A DNA stretch of 37,701 nucleotides from Hyphomicrobiales bacterium (lineage in GTDB: Bacteria; Pseudomonadota; Alphaproteobacteria; Rhizobiales; HXMU1428-3): positions 1 through 37,701 of the forward strand of contig JAEPQF010000018.1 of the NCBI GenBank assembly GCA_017640685.1. The letters run 5' to 3'. Shown here piece by piece: positions 24,087 through 31,855 of this stretch (position 1 is the first letter of the stretch; the number at the start of each line of letters is the position of its first letter). The translations under genes were made by a program, and so were the position numbers. Below the pieces are notes generated by a model, which searched no databases, was not told the DNA's origin, and saw only the letters and a list, made by a program, of their open reading frames with translations.

Positions 24087-25385
24087 CTAAATCATTTTCT
24101 TAATTTCAGAGATTAATTGGTCTTTGGTTACGGCTTTGCCAGGTTTTTTGGTGCTTGGGCTGGTGTTTGTGTAAAGAGAGATATTATCAGAGTTTCGTTT
24201 CTGCATGATGAGATATTGAGTTGGATTGCGTGTGGCGCACCCTTTTTCACACGCGGATAAATGAATTGAAACCGGATTGGGTATTGCAAATTCGGAGAGT
24301 TCATCCCGCAAATTCAGGGCCGTTAATTTGGTCTCAAAGCCGCCATAAATGCAGCCCTCACTGCCAGAACATGAGATGATTTGTAAATTCTGTTCACTTT
24401 GCTGGGTCAGCAGAGCCATAGCTTCAGCCTTTTCCCAAATATCCGCAATATGATCTTCTTCAATTGAGGGGAGAAGTATTCCTTGCCATGTGGTTAAGCG
24501 CAGCTCATCACTTCCATAGCGATCGACTAATTCAGCCAGGCCTTCAAGTTGGAAATATTTCAATCGTCCTGTTGGGGAGACCAAATTGATGGCCGTTTTA
24601 TTTTGTTCTTTTTGCTTCGTTAGGTTTTTCGGATGTAGCAATTGTTTATTTTTGTTTTGCTCAAGAAGCTCAATAGCTTTATTCGGTGCGATGATTTCCA
24701 ATAGTTGTTTCCCGCCCAATTGGGAAAGTAAATTTTTAACGCGGATATTTTTTGATTTATCTTCAGCGATGTCACAATTATTGGAAAATCCATTATATGG
24801 TTTTAGGTGATCGAGAATTTTTATAATCTCATCTATGATATTTGAAGGATTTAAATAGAGCGTTGTTAAATGCCCGGCTAAGCTTACTTGAAACTTTGCT
24901 TCATGATTTGTTGCTTCATTCTTTACCGCTAGAAATGCGAAATCATGAGGAGTTGTGCCGATGTTTGTTTCTCCGCCGCCATCAAACACAAAGGCCATTT
25001 TGGGTGAGTATAGTTCTGGATGATCTAATTTCGAAAAAGCTTCATCCAAACTTTTGACCATCTCTGTACAATCTATTAATTCATCACAAAGTCCAGCTAA
25101 TGGGTCCATTGTGATGTTCCTTAATCGGTCATGCTCAACGGATTGCGAGATTAGCTTTTCATTTAACAGTTTTTGTACAAGCTCGTTCGTAGCATCTGGC
25201 TTGATGCCTCGCAGTTGAATATTTGCCCGATTGGTGAGGTCAATTGTGCCGTTGCCGAAAGTTTCTGCTGCTTTGCTTAACACTCTGGCTTGTTTGGATG
25301 ATAAGATACCACCTGGTACGCGAATGCGCGCCAAGAGGCCATCTTTCATTTCAGATAATTTATATATTCCCGGACATTCAGCCAT
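24087..25385 (-). CDS. cobG: precorrin-3B synthase (oxygen-dependent)
   Basis: CobG hydroxylates precorrin-3A at C20 using O2 and is the hallmark of the aerobic cobalamin pathway. The protein (432 residues from the ATG at 25385) is a nitrite/sulfite-reductase-type half-repeat enzyme. It starts MAECPGIYKLSEMKDGLLARIRVPGG and has the DLTNRANIQLRG motif. Cluster-binding cysteines follow the pattern CSGSEGC (339, 345) and CEKGC (379, 383). The track ORF starts five codons earlier at TTG; neither start has a clear ribosome-binding site. It is the first gene of the operon and is preceded by a family C repeat. Confidence 0.92.
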   Translation of the reverse strand: MAECPGIYKLSEMKDGLLARIRVPGGILSSKQARVLSKAAETFGNGTIDLTNRANIQLRGIKPDATNELVQKLLNEKLISQSVEHDRLRNITMDPLAGLCDELIDCTEMVKSLDEAFSKLDHPELYSPKMAFVFDGGGETNIGTTPHDFAFLAVKNEATNHEAKFQVSLAGHLTTLYLNPSNIIDEIIKILDHLKPYNGFSNNCDIAEDKSKNIRVKNLLSQLGGKQLLEIIAPNKAIELLEQNKNKQLLHPKNLTKQKEQNKTAINLVSPTGRLKYFQLEGLAELVDRYGSDELRLTTWQGILLPSIEEDHIADIWEKAEAMALLTQQSEQNLQIISCSGSEGCIYGGFETKLTALNLRDELSEFAIPNPVSIHLSACEKGCATRNPTQYLIMQKRNSDNISLYTNTSPSTKKPGKAVTKDQLISEIKKMI

Positions 25386-25435
25386 AGTTTGATTTAACAA
25401 GCTTTTTCGCTGAATTCAATGTTTTGGTCTTTTTT

Positions 25436-25545
25436 GTCTCACGGGCAGTGGCATTCTCTATACTTCAGATTGCCCACTAGCAACCGTAAAAAAGCTACCG
25501 CCCTACGAAGTGCAGCGCAAAGCGCTGACGGCCGTTCGGCCTACG
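25436..25545 (+). repeat. family C-type repeat (variant) with an inserted family A copy, upstream of cobG
   Basis: Starts CTCACGGGC like other C copies. A family A copy at 25461-25488 (outer TAC/GTA, inner GATTGC/GCAACC with one mismatch) interrupts the first hairpin. Then CTACGAAGTG, a hairpin CAGCGC-aaa-GCGCTG (25513-25527) and GGCCG-tt-CGGCC (25530-25541) follow. The right part is shared with the copy at 31727 and not with those at 2619 or 9546. Confidence 0.72.
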
Positions 25546-25635
25546 TTTTCCGCTTTGTGCTAATTGAAGGCTTTTTTCTCTCGCAGTTAAACTCTGCCAA
25601 GGAGTGCCTGATAAATTTAAGTTCGAAATTATCCT

Positions 25636-25667
25636 AAAAAGGCGGCTAATGATTTAGCCGCCTTTTT
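25636..25667. terminator. strong bidirectional intrinsic terminator
   Basis: AAAAAGGCGGCTAA pairs with TTAGCCGCCTTTTT around a 4-nt loop, with T-runs on both strands. It lies 18 nt beyond the stop of the large ATPase gene and terminates that cassette. Confidence 0.9.
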
Positions 25668-25684
25668 ATTCTTTAAACCTGTCT

Positions 25685-28600
25685 TTATTCAAACTCGAAG
25701 CCGATTTGGCTGCTTGGGTCTTTGCCGAGGGTTTCGCGGCCCAGTTCTTCGATCCTGTCGAACGGCACCTGATCTGCTTGAATGAGGGAGCGCTGTGATT
25801 TAATCGCTTTCACCGCCCCTTCTTGAATGAGGTGGAACTCACCAACTGTTTGGTTCGGCAAAACAAGAGCTGGGTCTATGCCGCTGTCACTTGAGAAAGC
25901 TGCGCGCAATTTTCTAAGCGCTGTGTCTTCTCTCACCTTACCAATAAACCAGGATGTGATTTGATCTCTTGATTTATAGTCAAGATCGCCCGGACTTTGC
26001 GTGGCTAGCATCAGCCCCATGCCGGCAGAGCGAGCGCGTTTGAGTAAGCTCTCTAATGGCTCTTTCGTTGCTGGTTTTGAGTTTGCCGGGATGTATAAAT
26101 CCGCTTCGTCAAACATCACCATGGCTTGCAACACATCTGATGGGTTGCGCTGGCAGAAGCGCAGAGCTTCACCAAGGAACTGAGCCACCCAGAACAAGAT
26201 GTTTTCATTATCGCCCAAGAAGCCTGTGTAAATGATGGAAAGTTTAGTTTTTCCTGGTTTTTTATGTTTTTCTCTGCCCAAGAATGCTTCCATAGACATC
26301 GATTCGCCTGCTCCATCAAAGAGGGCATAATTTCGGTGGCTTAGACTATCTAACTGAGCGACCAAATCTTTCCGCAAGCGGCCGTTCGGGTCCATCCGTG
26401 AAATCACTTCTGTGAGCTCGGATTCTTCCTCATCCATAAAGGTGATGAGATCTGTTAGTGTCACTTCTTTTCTGGCAAACTCACCTAACAGTTTCAAAGC
26501 CACAGAGAGGATACCGCTATAACGCTGGTGCGTTGGTGAGACACCAAGGTGCAGCATTTCCCCCAAAGCGGCAGCTGACATATTCGCTAACTCTAATTGC
26601 TCATGATCGTGCAAATCTGCCATGCCTTGAGGCAAGAGCGTAATTGAAATAGGCCTACCTGATGTGCGACCAGGTGTGTAAACGGCTATATCTGTATGTT
26701 CTCTTAAATAAGCTTTTTGAGCACGGCGTTCTTCTGTGTCGTTCGGGTCATCTTCCCACACATCTGAATTCGCGTAAGAGCAAAGGTCACCTTTTCTATC
26801 AATAAGAACAGCAGGGATATCCTGCATCAACAGCTGTTCAATGAGAGACAAAGCAAGAGTTGTTTTACCAGAGCCTGAGCCACCTAGAACTGCAGCGTGA
26901 CGTCTGAGCAAGCTGGTTTCAAGGTTTGCTAAATCTGCTGGGTTTCGCATGGCATGGCCAAGACGCAATACGCCATTGGTGACACCGGCTGGTAGGTCAG
27001 AGCCTTCAGCATTTTCAATTTGCTCTAACTGTGCATTGAGCTGTGTTTCTATTGCCGATGGTGACATTGGTGCTTCTTGCGCTTCAGCAATAGGGCCTGT
27101 TTCAGTAACTGTATCAATCAACTCCAGATTAGGCGCTGCTGCGGCACCACCGGTTAGCTGGTTGTGCATTGAGGTTGCACTGCCATCATCACCGTGTGAG
27201 AGGCCCAGCAACATACGAACAGATGGTAAGTCTCTGAGTGGCCGAACAGATTTTGTCCAGGTTTTGATATTCGGGTCTTTATGATATTTTTCACGGAAAT
27301 CTTTCACCATGATCATCCGTTCCCATTCATAAATGGGAATAACCAACCGATTGCCGCCACTTTGCAGATATTGACGCACCGCAACAGCTGTTGAACTTTT
27401 GGCGTTTGGTGGGAAATCACTTGCGCGCAAGACAACTGGTTTGCGCCCTTGAGTGGATGCCATAACCCGCTCCATTTGGCGGCGCAATCCACCACCTTGG
27501 CTAGAGCGGTTACACATAAAGAGGCGTGAATTTTCTTTTTGACCAGAGCCATGAGAGACAATCACATCAACAGCGGAAACTTCTTCAATCCAACCAATAG
27601 GTTCTATCTCAATTTCTGTGCCTTGATCACATTCATCTTTGGCCAAAACAAGCGCGCTTGCTAGCACGCTCATTAGATCACCTTCTTCAGCCGGAATTTC
27701 TGGCTGATGATCGAAGGTGAATTTTTCCCAAAGCTGGTTAAGGTCTTCAGCAGCAACTTTTCTGGCCTCTACTAATGGAGACACGGTTGCTGGCGTGAGT
27801 TTGTTGGTTAAGTTCGAGCCTGTTTGGACCGATGGTGGGGTTTGACTTGCTGGTGTGAACTGAGAAGCTTCTTTCTCGTCCATTGAGCAAGGTTTTTCAC
27901 CAGAGAGTTCCAACCATCTTGTTTGCGATGCCTCAAGCAATCGTCTGGTTGGAAGGCCAGCCACTTCATGGAAGAAACTTTCACCAAAAATATCTTCTGC
28001 CCTTGGCGGCGTTTCATCTGTTGATGTTCCTTTGGCCTTGTGAAAGGCTTGGCTAATACGGCGATTTAAAATCATCCGTGCTTCATCAGCGCTACACATT
28101 TCGCCTAAAAGGACGGGCTCTGTTTTTTCAATCCGGTCAATAAAGCTTTGCGGCAAGAACTGACGCATTTGGAAATAGAAATCATCAAGACAAGAAATCA
28201 AAATAATCGATGATGACACCCGATTAGCTATTTGGATCAAATCACGAATGGCTTTTTGAAAGCGCTCTTCAGGATCATCAAAAAAGCGAAGATCTTCAAC
28301 TTGGTCTATGCAGAATACAAGCGGGGACCCTTCCGTTGCATATGTAATTTTACCAATAGATTCAATGAGTTCAAATGGGCGATCTTGCGATGTTTTAATC
28401 TCTAACGCTGGGACCATTTGATGACTGCGCTTTGTTAGCGCTGTGCCATATAGGAACTGACGCACGCGTTGGTCTATGCGTGGGTCATTTCTTTGTAAAT
28501 ATAAAAGGGCGCGCACAAGGTTAGCGTCTAAATCTTCTTCAATAAAGGGATGTGAGGAGACGATGTCATCTGCCATATCTGTGATGAGTTCACCTAATTC

Positions 28601-29092
28601 ATCGGCGCTAAATTCACCTTCTCTTAATTCTTCAACTTGTTCGTCCTCAATTAGTTCAGCTTCTTTCACCAAACGATTGGACATGCGCACCAAACCGCTT
28701 TCACCAAATTCAGCTGGGTCATAAGGCTTTTCAAGCGCATTAATGAGACGCCTTAAATAATAGTCAGCATAATTGGTGACATCAGGTGTCATTTGCGCAT
28801 AACCGAAATAGGCGCGGCGTGTTAAATGAGATGATGTGCGAAGGGCACGAATGAGGTGTGTTTTACCAGCGCCTGATTGGCCGTGAAACAACATCATACG
28901 TGATTGTACACGATGCGGTGCTAAGGTCACGCTATCGAGAATTTCATTGAATTTTACCCGCGCGGTTTTGTGCACCTCTTCCACGTCAAATGGATCTAGT
29001 CGCCAAACGTCATCTTCCCACGTGATGGAATGTTCGAAGGTTTGGGCGTTTGGCTTCCATATCGCGTTTTCAGCCATACTTGCAACTGTCAT
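25685..29092 (-). CDS. two-module ATPase: N-terminal AAA, C-terminal HerA/FtsK-like (function unknown)
   Basis: From the ATG at 29092 (MTVASMAENAIWKPN, AAAGGA six bases upstream) the protein has 1135 residues. The N-terminal module has Walker A GQSGAGKT at 71-78 and a Walker B-like FCIDQVEDL near 260, with an ORC/STAND-like look. A linker rich in charged residues follows. The C-terminal module has GGSGSGKTT near 735, VLIDRKGDL, FDEADLYIPA near 992 and LATQSPGDLD, typical of HerA/VirB4-like DNA-pumping ATPases. The track start adds 35 codons that overlap the upstream gene. It forms an operon with the gene before it and ends at a strong terminator. No nuclease domain was recognised. Function is inferred only as DNA- or complex-remodelling. 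Confidence 0.8.
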   Translation of the reverse strand: MTVASMAENAIWKPNAQTFEHSITWEDDVWRLDPFDVEEVHKTARVKFNEILDSVTLAPHRVQSRMMLFHGQSGAGKTHLIRALRTSSHLTRRAYFGYAQMTPDVTNYADYYLRRLINALEKPYDPAEFGESGLVRMSNRLVKEAELIEDEQVEELREGEFSADELGELITDMADDIVSSHPFIEEDLDANLVRALLYLQRNDPRIDQRVRQFLYGTALTKRSHQMVPALEIKTSQDRPFELIESIGKITYATEGSPLVFCIDQVEDLRFFDDPEERFQKAIRDLIQIANRVSSSIILISCLDDFYFQMRQFLPQSFIDRIEKTEPVLLGEMCSADEARMILNRRISQAFHKAKGTSTDETPPRAEDIFGESFFHEVAGLPTRRLLEASQTRWLELSGEKPCSMDEKEASQFTPASQTPPSVQTGSNLTNKLTPATVSPLVEARKVAAEDLNQLWEKFTFDHQPEIPAEEGDLMSVLASALVLAKDECDQGTEIEIEPIGWIEEVSAVDVIVSHGSGQKENSRLFMCNRSSQGGGLRRQMERVMASTQGRKPVVLRASDFPPNAKSSTAVAVRQYLQSGGNRLVIPIYEWERMIMVKDFREKYHKDPNIKTWTKSVRPLRDLPSVRMLLGLSHGDDGSATSMHNQLTGGAAAAPNLELIDTVTETGPIAEAQEAPMSPSAIETQLNAQLEQIENAEGSDLPAGVTNGVLRLGHAMRNPADLANLETSLLRRHAAVLGGSGSGKTTLALSLIEQLLMQDIPAVLIDRKGDLCSYANSDVWEDDPNDTEERRAQKAYLREHTDIAVYTPGRTSGRPISITLLPQGMADLHDHEQLELANMSAAALGEMLHLGVSPTHQRYSGILSVALKLLGEFARKEVTLTDLITFMDEEESELTEVISRMDPNGRLRKDLVAQLDSLSHRNYALFDGAGESMSMEAFLGREKHKKPGKTKLSIIYTGFLGDNENILFWVAQFLGEALRFCQRNPSDVLQAMVMFDEADLYIPANSKPATKEPLESLLKRARSAGMGLMLATQSPGDLDYKSRDQITSWFIGKVREDTALRKLRAAFSSDSGIDPALVLPNQTVGEFHLIQEGAVKAIKSQRSLIQADQVPFDRIEELGRETLGKDPSSQIGFEFE

Positions 29093-29102
29093 GCTGTGTC
29101 CT

Positions 29103-30197
29103 TTACTCATTCTCATCTTCCACCCTAATAAAATGCCATTCGGAATTTTTGTAGGCGATGCGACTTTCCGCAACATCTTCAACATTGGATTTATCACGCA
29201 GATCAGCGATGGTTAGCCTTAGCAACCCTGCGCGCTGAGCGTTTAAAATCATGTCTTTATATTCTTCCTCGTTTAAACTCCACTGCGGAAACTTGGCTTT
29301 TAAATCGCGCCAGACATGAGAAATAAATGCGCGTTTATTACCTGGCCATCCAACGGCACTTTTCGCAGCAATGTCTTTTACCTCACGTGTGAACTCTGGT
29401 AATTCCGGCGGGGCTTCTAGAATAGGGGTCATCCTTTTGGGCACTTCACTTGATTCTTTATTGTTAATCAATTGCCGAAATAACATTTGACGGAGCTCGC
29501 CTGCACTTTCATTCATGGCGCCAACAACCTCTGCGGCTAAGCACGCCATCAATTCCCCATCACTTTCAACGACATGGCGAGATTTTAATAATTTCGCACC
29601 CATCATCACGGCCTCTTTATGGGAAAGATTTTTTTCGTGGATTGGTGTGGTGCGTATGCCAGCTGTAAGACCGCGGCGTTCAGCAACTGTTGCAAGACCG
29701 ACACGAATTTGCTCAAGGCTAGCTGTGGCTATATCCAACGGCAGTGCAAAATGATCAATAATAATGGCACATCTTAGTCCTTCTGCTGAGAGAAGTCTTT
29801 GGGCTAATTTTCCATTGGGGGCTAAATTTAGGGCCAGCGCGGTTAAATACCCGTCTCTAATCTCGTGCCATGCAAGTTTGGGTAAACGAGAAACCTCTAA
29901 AAACTGTAAAATTCTTGGCAGACTGTTTTCAGTGCACATATAAGCGTTTGCGCGAACAGGACGCATTAGCCCGCAATCAACAAGGCGAACAATGATTTGC
30001 CCTAAAACAGAGCGCCATTCTTTTGCGCTGACTTGATGCATCACAATGGGATGTAAATCCTTGCGCAATTGAACCTCTGTTTCCCCTTCTTCAGCACCAA
30101 ACGCCAGCCTTAAAAGCACAATATTTTCAATCGTGTGAGTGTTAAGACGAGCTTCTAATGTTTGAGCATCTTGTAGCATAACCGCTCTTTGCTGCAT
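29103..30197 (-). CDS. unrecognised partner protein of the double-ATPase gene
   Basis: From the ATG at 30197 (MQQRAVMLQDAQTLEARL) the protein has 364 residues; the track start adds 28 codons that are translated family A repeat. I do not recognise the family. It is mostly helical. The C-terminal 75 residues (FISHVWRDLKAKFPQWSLNEEEYKDMIL through NSEWHFIRVEDE) look like a winged-helix unit. No membrane segment, signal peptide or catalytic motif is visible. Its stop lies 10 nt before the preferred start of the large ATPase, so the two are co-expressed and probably form one complex. It could be the DNA- or target-recognition subunit; that is inference. Confidence 0.7.
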   Translation of the reverse strand: MQQRAVMLQDAQTLEARLNTHTIENIVLLRLAFGAEEGETEVQLRKDLHPIVMHQVSAKEWRSVLGQIIVRLVDCGLMRPVRANAYMCTENSLPRILQFLEVSRLPKLAWHEIRDGYLTALALNLAPNGKLAQRLLSAEGLRCAIIIDHFALPLDIATASLEQIRVGLATVAERRGLTAGIRTTPIHEKNLSHKEAVMMGAKLLKSRHVVESDGELMACLAAEVVGAMNESAGELRQMLFRQLINNKESSEVPKRMTPILEAPPELPEFTREVKDIAAKSAVGWPGNKRAFISHVWRDLKAKFPQWSLNEEEYKDMILNAQRAGLLRLTIADLRDKSNVEDVAESRIAYKNSEWHFIRVEDENE

Positions 30198-30217
30198 GAC
30201 TGTACTCTCTTTAAGTT

Positions 30218-30288
30218 GCGCTTTAGGTTGCCCACAAGCAACCGCGCTATTTTTTGGCTCCTTCAGGTTGCCCACAAGCAACCGTCGC
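30218..30288 (+). repeat. two family A repeats in the leader of the ATPase cassette
   Basis: The copy at 30218-30247 has outer GCGC/GCGC, bulge TTTA, inner GGTTGC/GCAACC, loop CCACAA. The copy at 30257-30288 has the same inner stem and loop but a weak outer stem (CTCC and GTCGC). Both lie just upstream of the 364-residue gene. Confidence 0.8.
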
Positions 30289-30290
30289 GA

Positions 30291-30371
30291 GTGCTCCTTC
30301 AGGTTTTGTTTCTTGTGCTTCAGATGCCCACTTTTTTAGTGCTCCTTCGGTTGCCCACTAGCAACCGTCGC
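30291..30371 (+). repeat. broken family A halves with an inserted family A copy
   Basis: Left halves GCTCCTTCAGGTT and TGCTTCAGATGCCCAC are followed by TTTTTTAGT and a complete copy at 30341-30371 (inner GGTTGC/GCAACC, loop CCACTA). No right half of the host remains, only ATCAACC. Confidence 0.65.
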
Positions 30372-30390
30372 ATCAACCCCGCTTTTTTGT

Positions 30391-30510
30391 TACGTTTTAG
30401 GTTGACTTTTTAGTGTGCCTTTAGACTGTCACTAGCAACCGGCACAAAGCACCGTCGCATCATCCACGTGATTTTTAGCCCCCTTCAGTTGCCTACTTAC
30501 ACAACCAGGG
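30391..30510 (+). repeat. decayed nested family A repeats upstream of the ATPase cassette
   Basis: A copy at 30415-30445 keeps a perfect outer stem GTGCC/GGCAC but has a degenerate inner stem. It is preceded by GACTTTTTAGT and lies in a host with GTTTTAGGTTG on the left and AAAGCACCGTCGC on the right. A further degenerate copy (CCCTTCAGTTGCC to ACAACC) is at 30480-30506. Confidence 0.55.
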
Positions 30511-30952
30511 AATTTACGAATCATTAATTATTGTACTGTGTTGCAAAGACGATTTAAGCCTAAAGTTTGTTTCCTCCCCTGATGATTTCAATTCTCCTAG
30601 AACTGGCACGTCATAAACAACTTTCAGGCATTTCTAGCGACTGAAAGTCATATTTCCGTCCCTTTTTTTTATGAAAGTGTGGGTGAAACAAGAGTTAGTC
30701 CTGCGTTTTTCGCGATAAATCTTGAAGGGTTGAGCTTTTACCCTTTCATATTTCATTAACTATATTCACCAAAAGGTGTCTTGAGCCATAGCGTTTTGGC
30801 GAGTTAATTGCTTTGTTTTAGAGGGTTCGTCCCGAATTGGGTAAATGTCTGAGGTTTGCCCATGAAACACGTGAACTTGTTGTTAAGAATAAAGTTGTAA
30901 TATACAGAAATGATAAAGTTTTATTCAATTTGTAGTAAGGAGGATTAGTGCA
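30511..30952. other. long spacer between the divergent ATPase cassette and CAP lipoprotein gene
   Basis: About 440 nt without a family A/B/C repeat or a supported ORF. It contains one perfect 8-bp inverted repeat ACTTTCAG/CTGAAAGT (30620-30648, 13-nt loop). It must hold promoters for both divergent units, but no convincing pair of boxes was found. Confidence 0.5.
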
Positions 30953-31585
30953 ATGAGACCTGCTCTTATATCCTTACAAATGTTATTTGTATTATTTCTT
31001 TCTGGTTGTTCTACCATCCCGCTAAATGAAGGTATTTTTAGCGCTAAAGAAGCTAATTCTGAGCTTTATGCGCCAAAATCTGATGGTATTGAGAAACTTT
31101 CGAAAAAAGAACTTGCGGCTGGAAAGTTGCCTGAGGGCACTTATGACAAAGCCCCTGTTGGTGCTTTTCAACATCGCAACTATAGCAAGGTAAGACTAAA
31201 CCCCAATGATGCCGTTAAGCTGATTAATCAATATCGCAAATCAAAAGGGCTTGGCTCTGTTTCCATTGATCCAAAATTGACTGCTACAGCGAAACAACAT
31301 TCCTCTGATTTGGCCAAACATGATCGAATTTCTCATTATGGATCAGATGGCTCTAACCCGTGGGATCGGGTTGAACGCTCAGGCTATAATCCACAGTTGG
31401 CAGCTGAGAACGTTGGCACCGGACAACTTTCGATCAAAGAAGTGATGCAAGGCTGGAAAGATAGCCCTGGTCATAACAAAAATCTTCTTCTTCCCGATGC
31501 AAAGCACATTGGCATTGCTCTCGTCTATGACCCGAAATCTGAATATAAAACATTTTGGACGCTAATTTTGGGGGCCAAAATATAG
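30953..31585 (+). CDS. CAP/SCP-domain lipoprotein
   Basis: The only plus-strand gene. The 210-residue protein has a lipoprotein signal with lipobox LSGC (Cys19), a low-complexity stretch, then a CAP (cysteine-rich secretory/PR-1-like) domain from about residue 80: LINQYRKSKGLGSV, TATAKQHSSDLAKHDRISHYGSDG, YNPQLAAENVG and PGHNKNLL, with the conserved His and Glu residues of the CAP cavity. Bacterial CAP proteins are envelope proteins of largely unknown role. AAGGAGG lies 9-10 nt before the ATG, the best ribosome-binding site in the window. It stands alone and faces the minus-strand lipoprotein gene across a repeat-filled spacer. Confidence 0.88.
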   Translation: MRPALISLQMLFVLFLSGCSTIPLNEGIFSAKEANSELYAPKSDGIEKLSKKELAAGKLPEGTYDKAPVGAFQHRNYSKVRLNPNDAVKLINQYRKSKGLGSVSIDPKLTATAKQHSSDLAKHDRISHYGSDGSNPWDRVERSGYNPQLAAENVGTGQLSIKEVMQGWKDSPGHNKNLLLPDAKHIGIALVYDPKSEYKTFWTLILGAKI

Positions 31586-31597
31586 CGTTCTTTTTTC

Positions 31598-31710
31598 GCT
31601 CACGGTAAATTTGCGCCGAAGCGCAAATACCTCCGCGGGGGCGGCGCAACGCGCCGGACGCCCTTGGCGTCATGTCGCTCAGCCCGAAAAGGGCGCTGAG
31701 CTCCTTCTTC
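31598..31710 (+). repeat. family C multi-hairpin repeat, intact copy
   Basis: CTCACGG, hairpin ATTTGCGC-cgaa-GCGCAAAT, CCTCCGCGGGGGC, GGCGC-aac-GCGCC, ACGCC-ctt-GGCGT, CATGTC, then GCTCAGCCC-gaaaa-GGGCGCTGAGC and CTCCTTCTTC. Every stem is paired although the first differs completely from the copies at 2619 and 9546. Confidence 0.85.
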
Positions 31711-31726
31711 ATATATCAAGATTCTT

Positions 31727-31850
31727 CTCTCTCACGGGCGATGGCAGCAAAGCTGCGGCGCTACGAGGTGCAGCGCTTTTTTTGGGATCAGCTTATCCGT
31801 ACTCGCTCCGCTCCGTTCGGGCTGGTCTACAGCGCTGACGGCCTCTTTAC
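31727..31850 (+). repeat. family C-type repeat, variant with an enlarged hairpin
   Basis: TCTCTCACGGGC, hairpin GCAGC-aaa-GCTGC, CTACGAGGTGCAGCGC, a 50-nt insertion, then AGCGCTGACGGCC. The copy at 25436 has only AAA between the corresponding CAGCGC and GCGCTG arms, so this one carries extra sequence in that loop. Confidence 0.65.
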
Positions 31851-31855
31851 ATTTA

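Noticed and set aside
25441-25460. GCCACTGCCC on the minus strand upstream of cobG as a cobalamin riboswitch element
   Set aside because: The characteristic B12 box and the GGGAAGG element are absent, and the segment is the start of a family C repeat seen elsewhere without any link to cobalamin.
25419-25637. ORFs sharing the peptide RLPTSNR (also 6777-7019, 19123-19305, 30189-30413)
   Set aside because: The common peptide is simply family A repeat DNA read in one frame; the ORFs have no ribosome-binding sites and overlap real genes or repeats.
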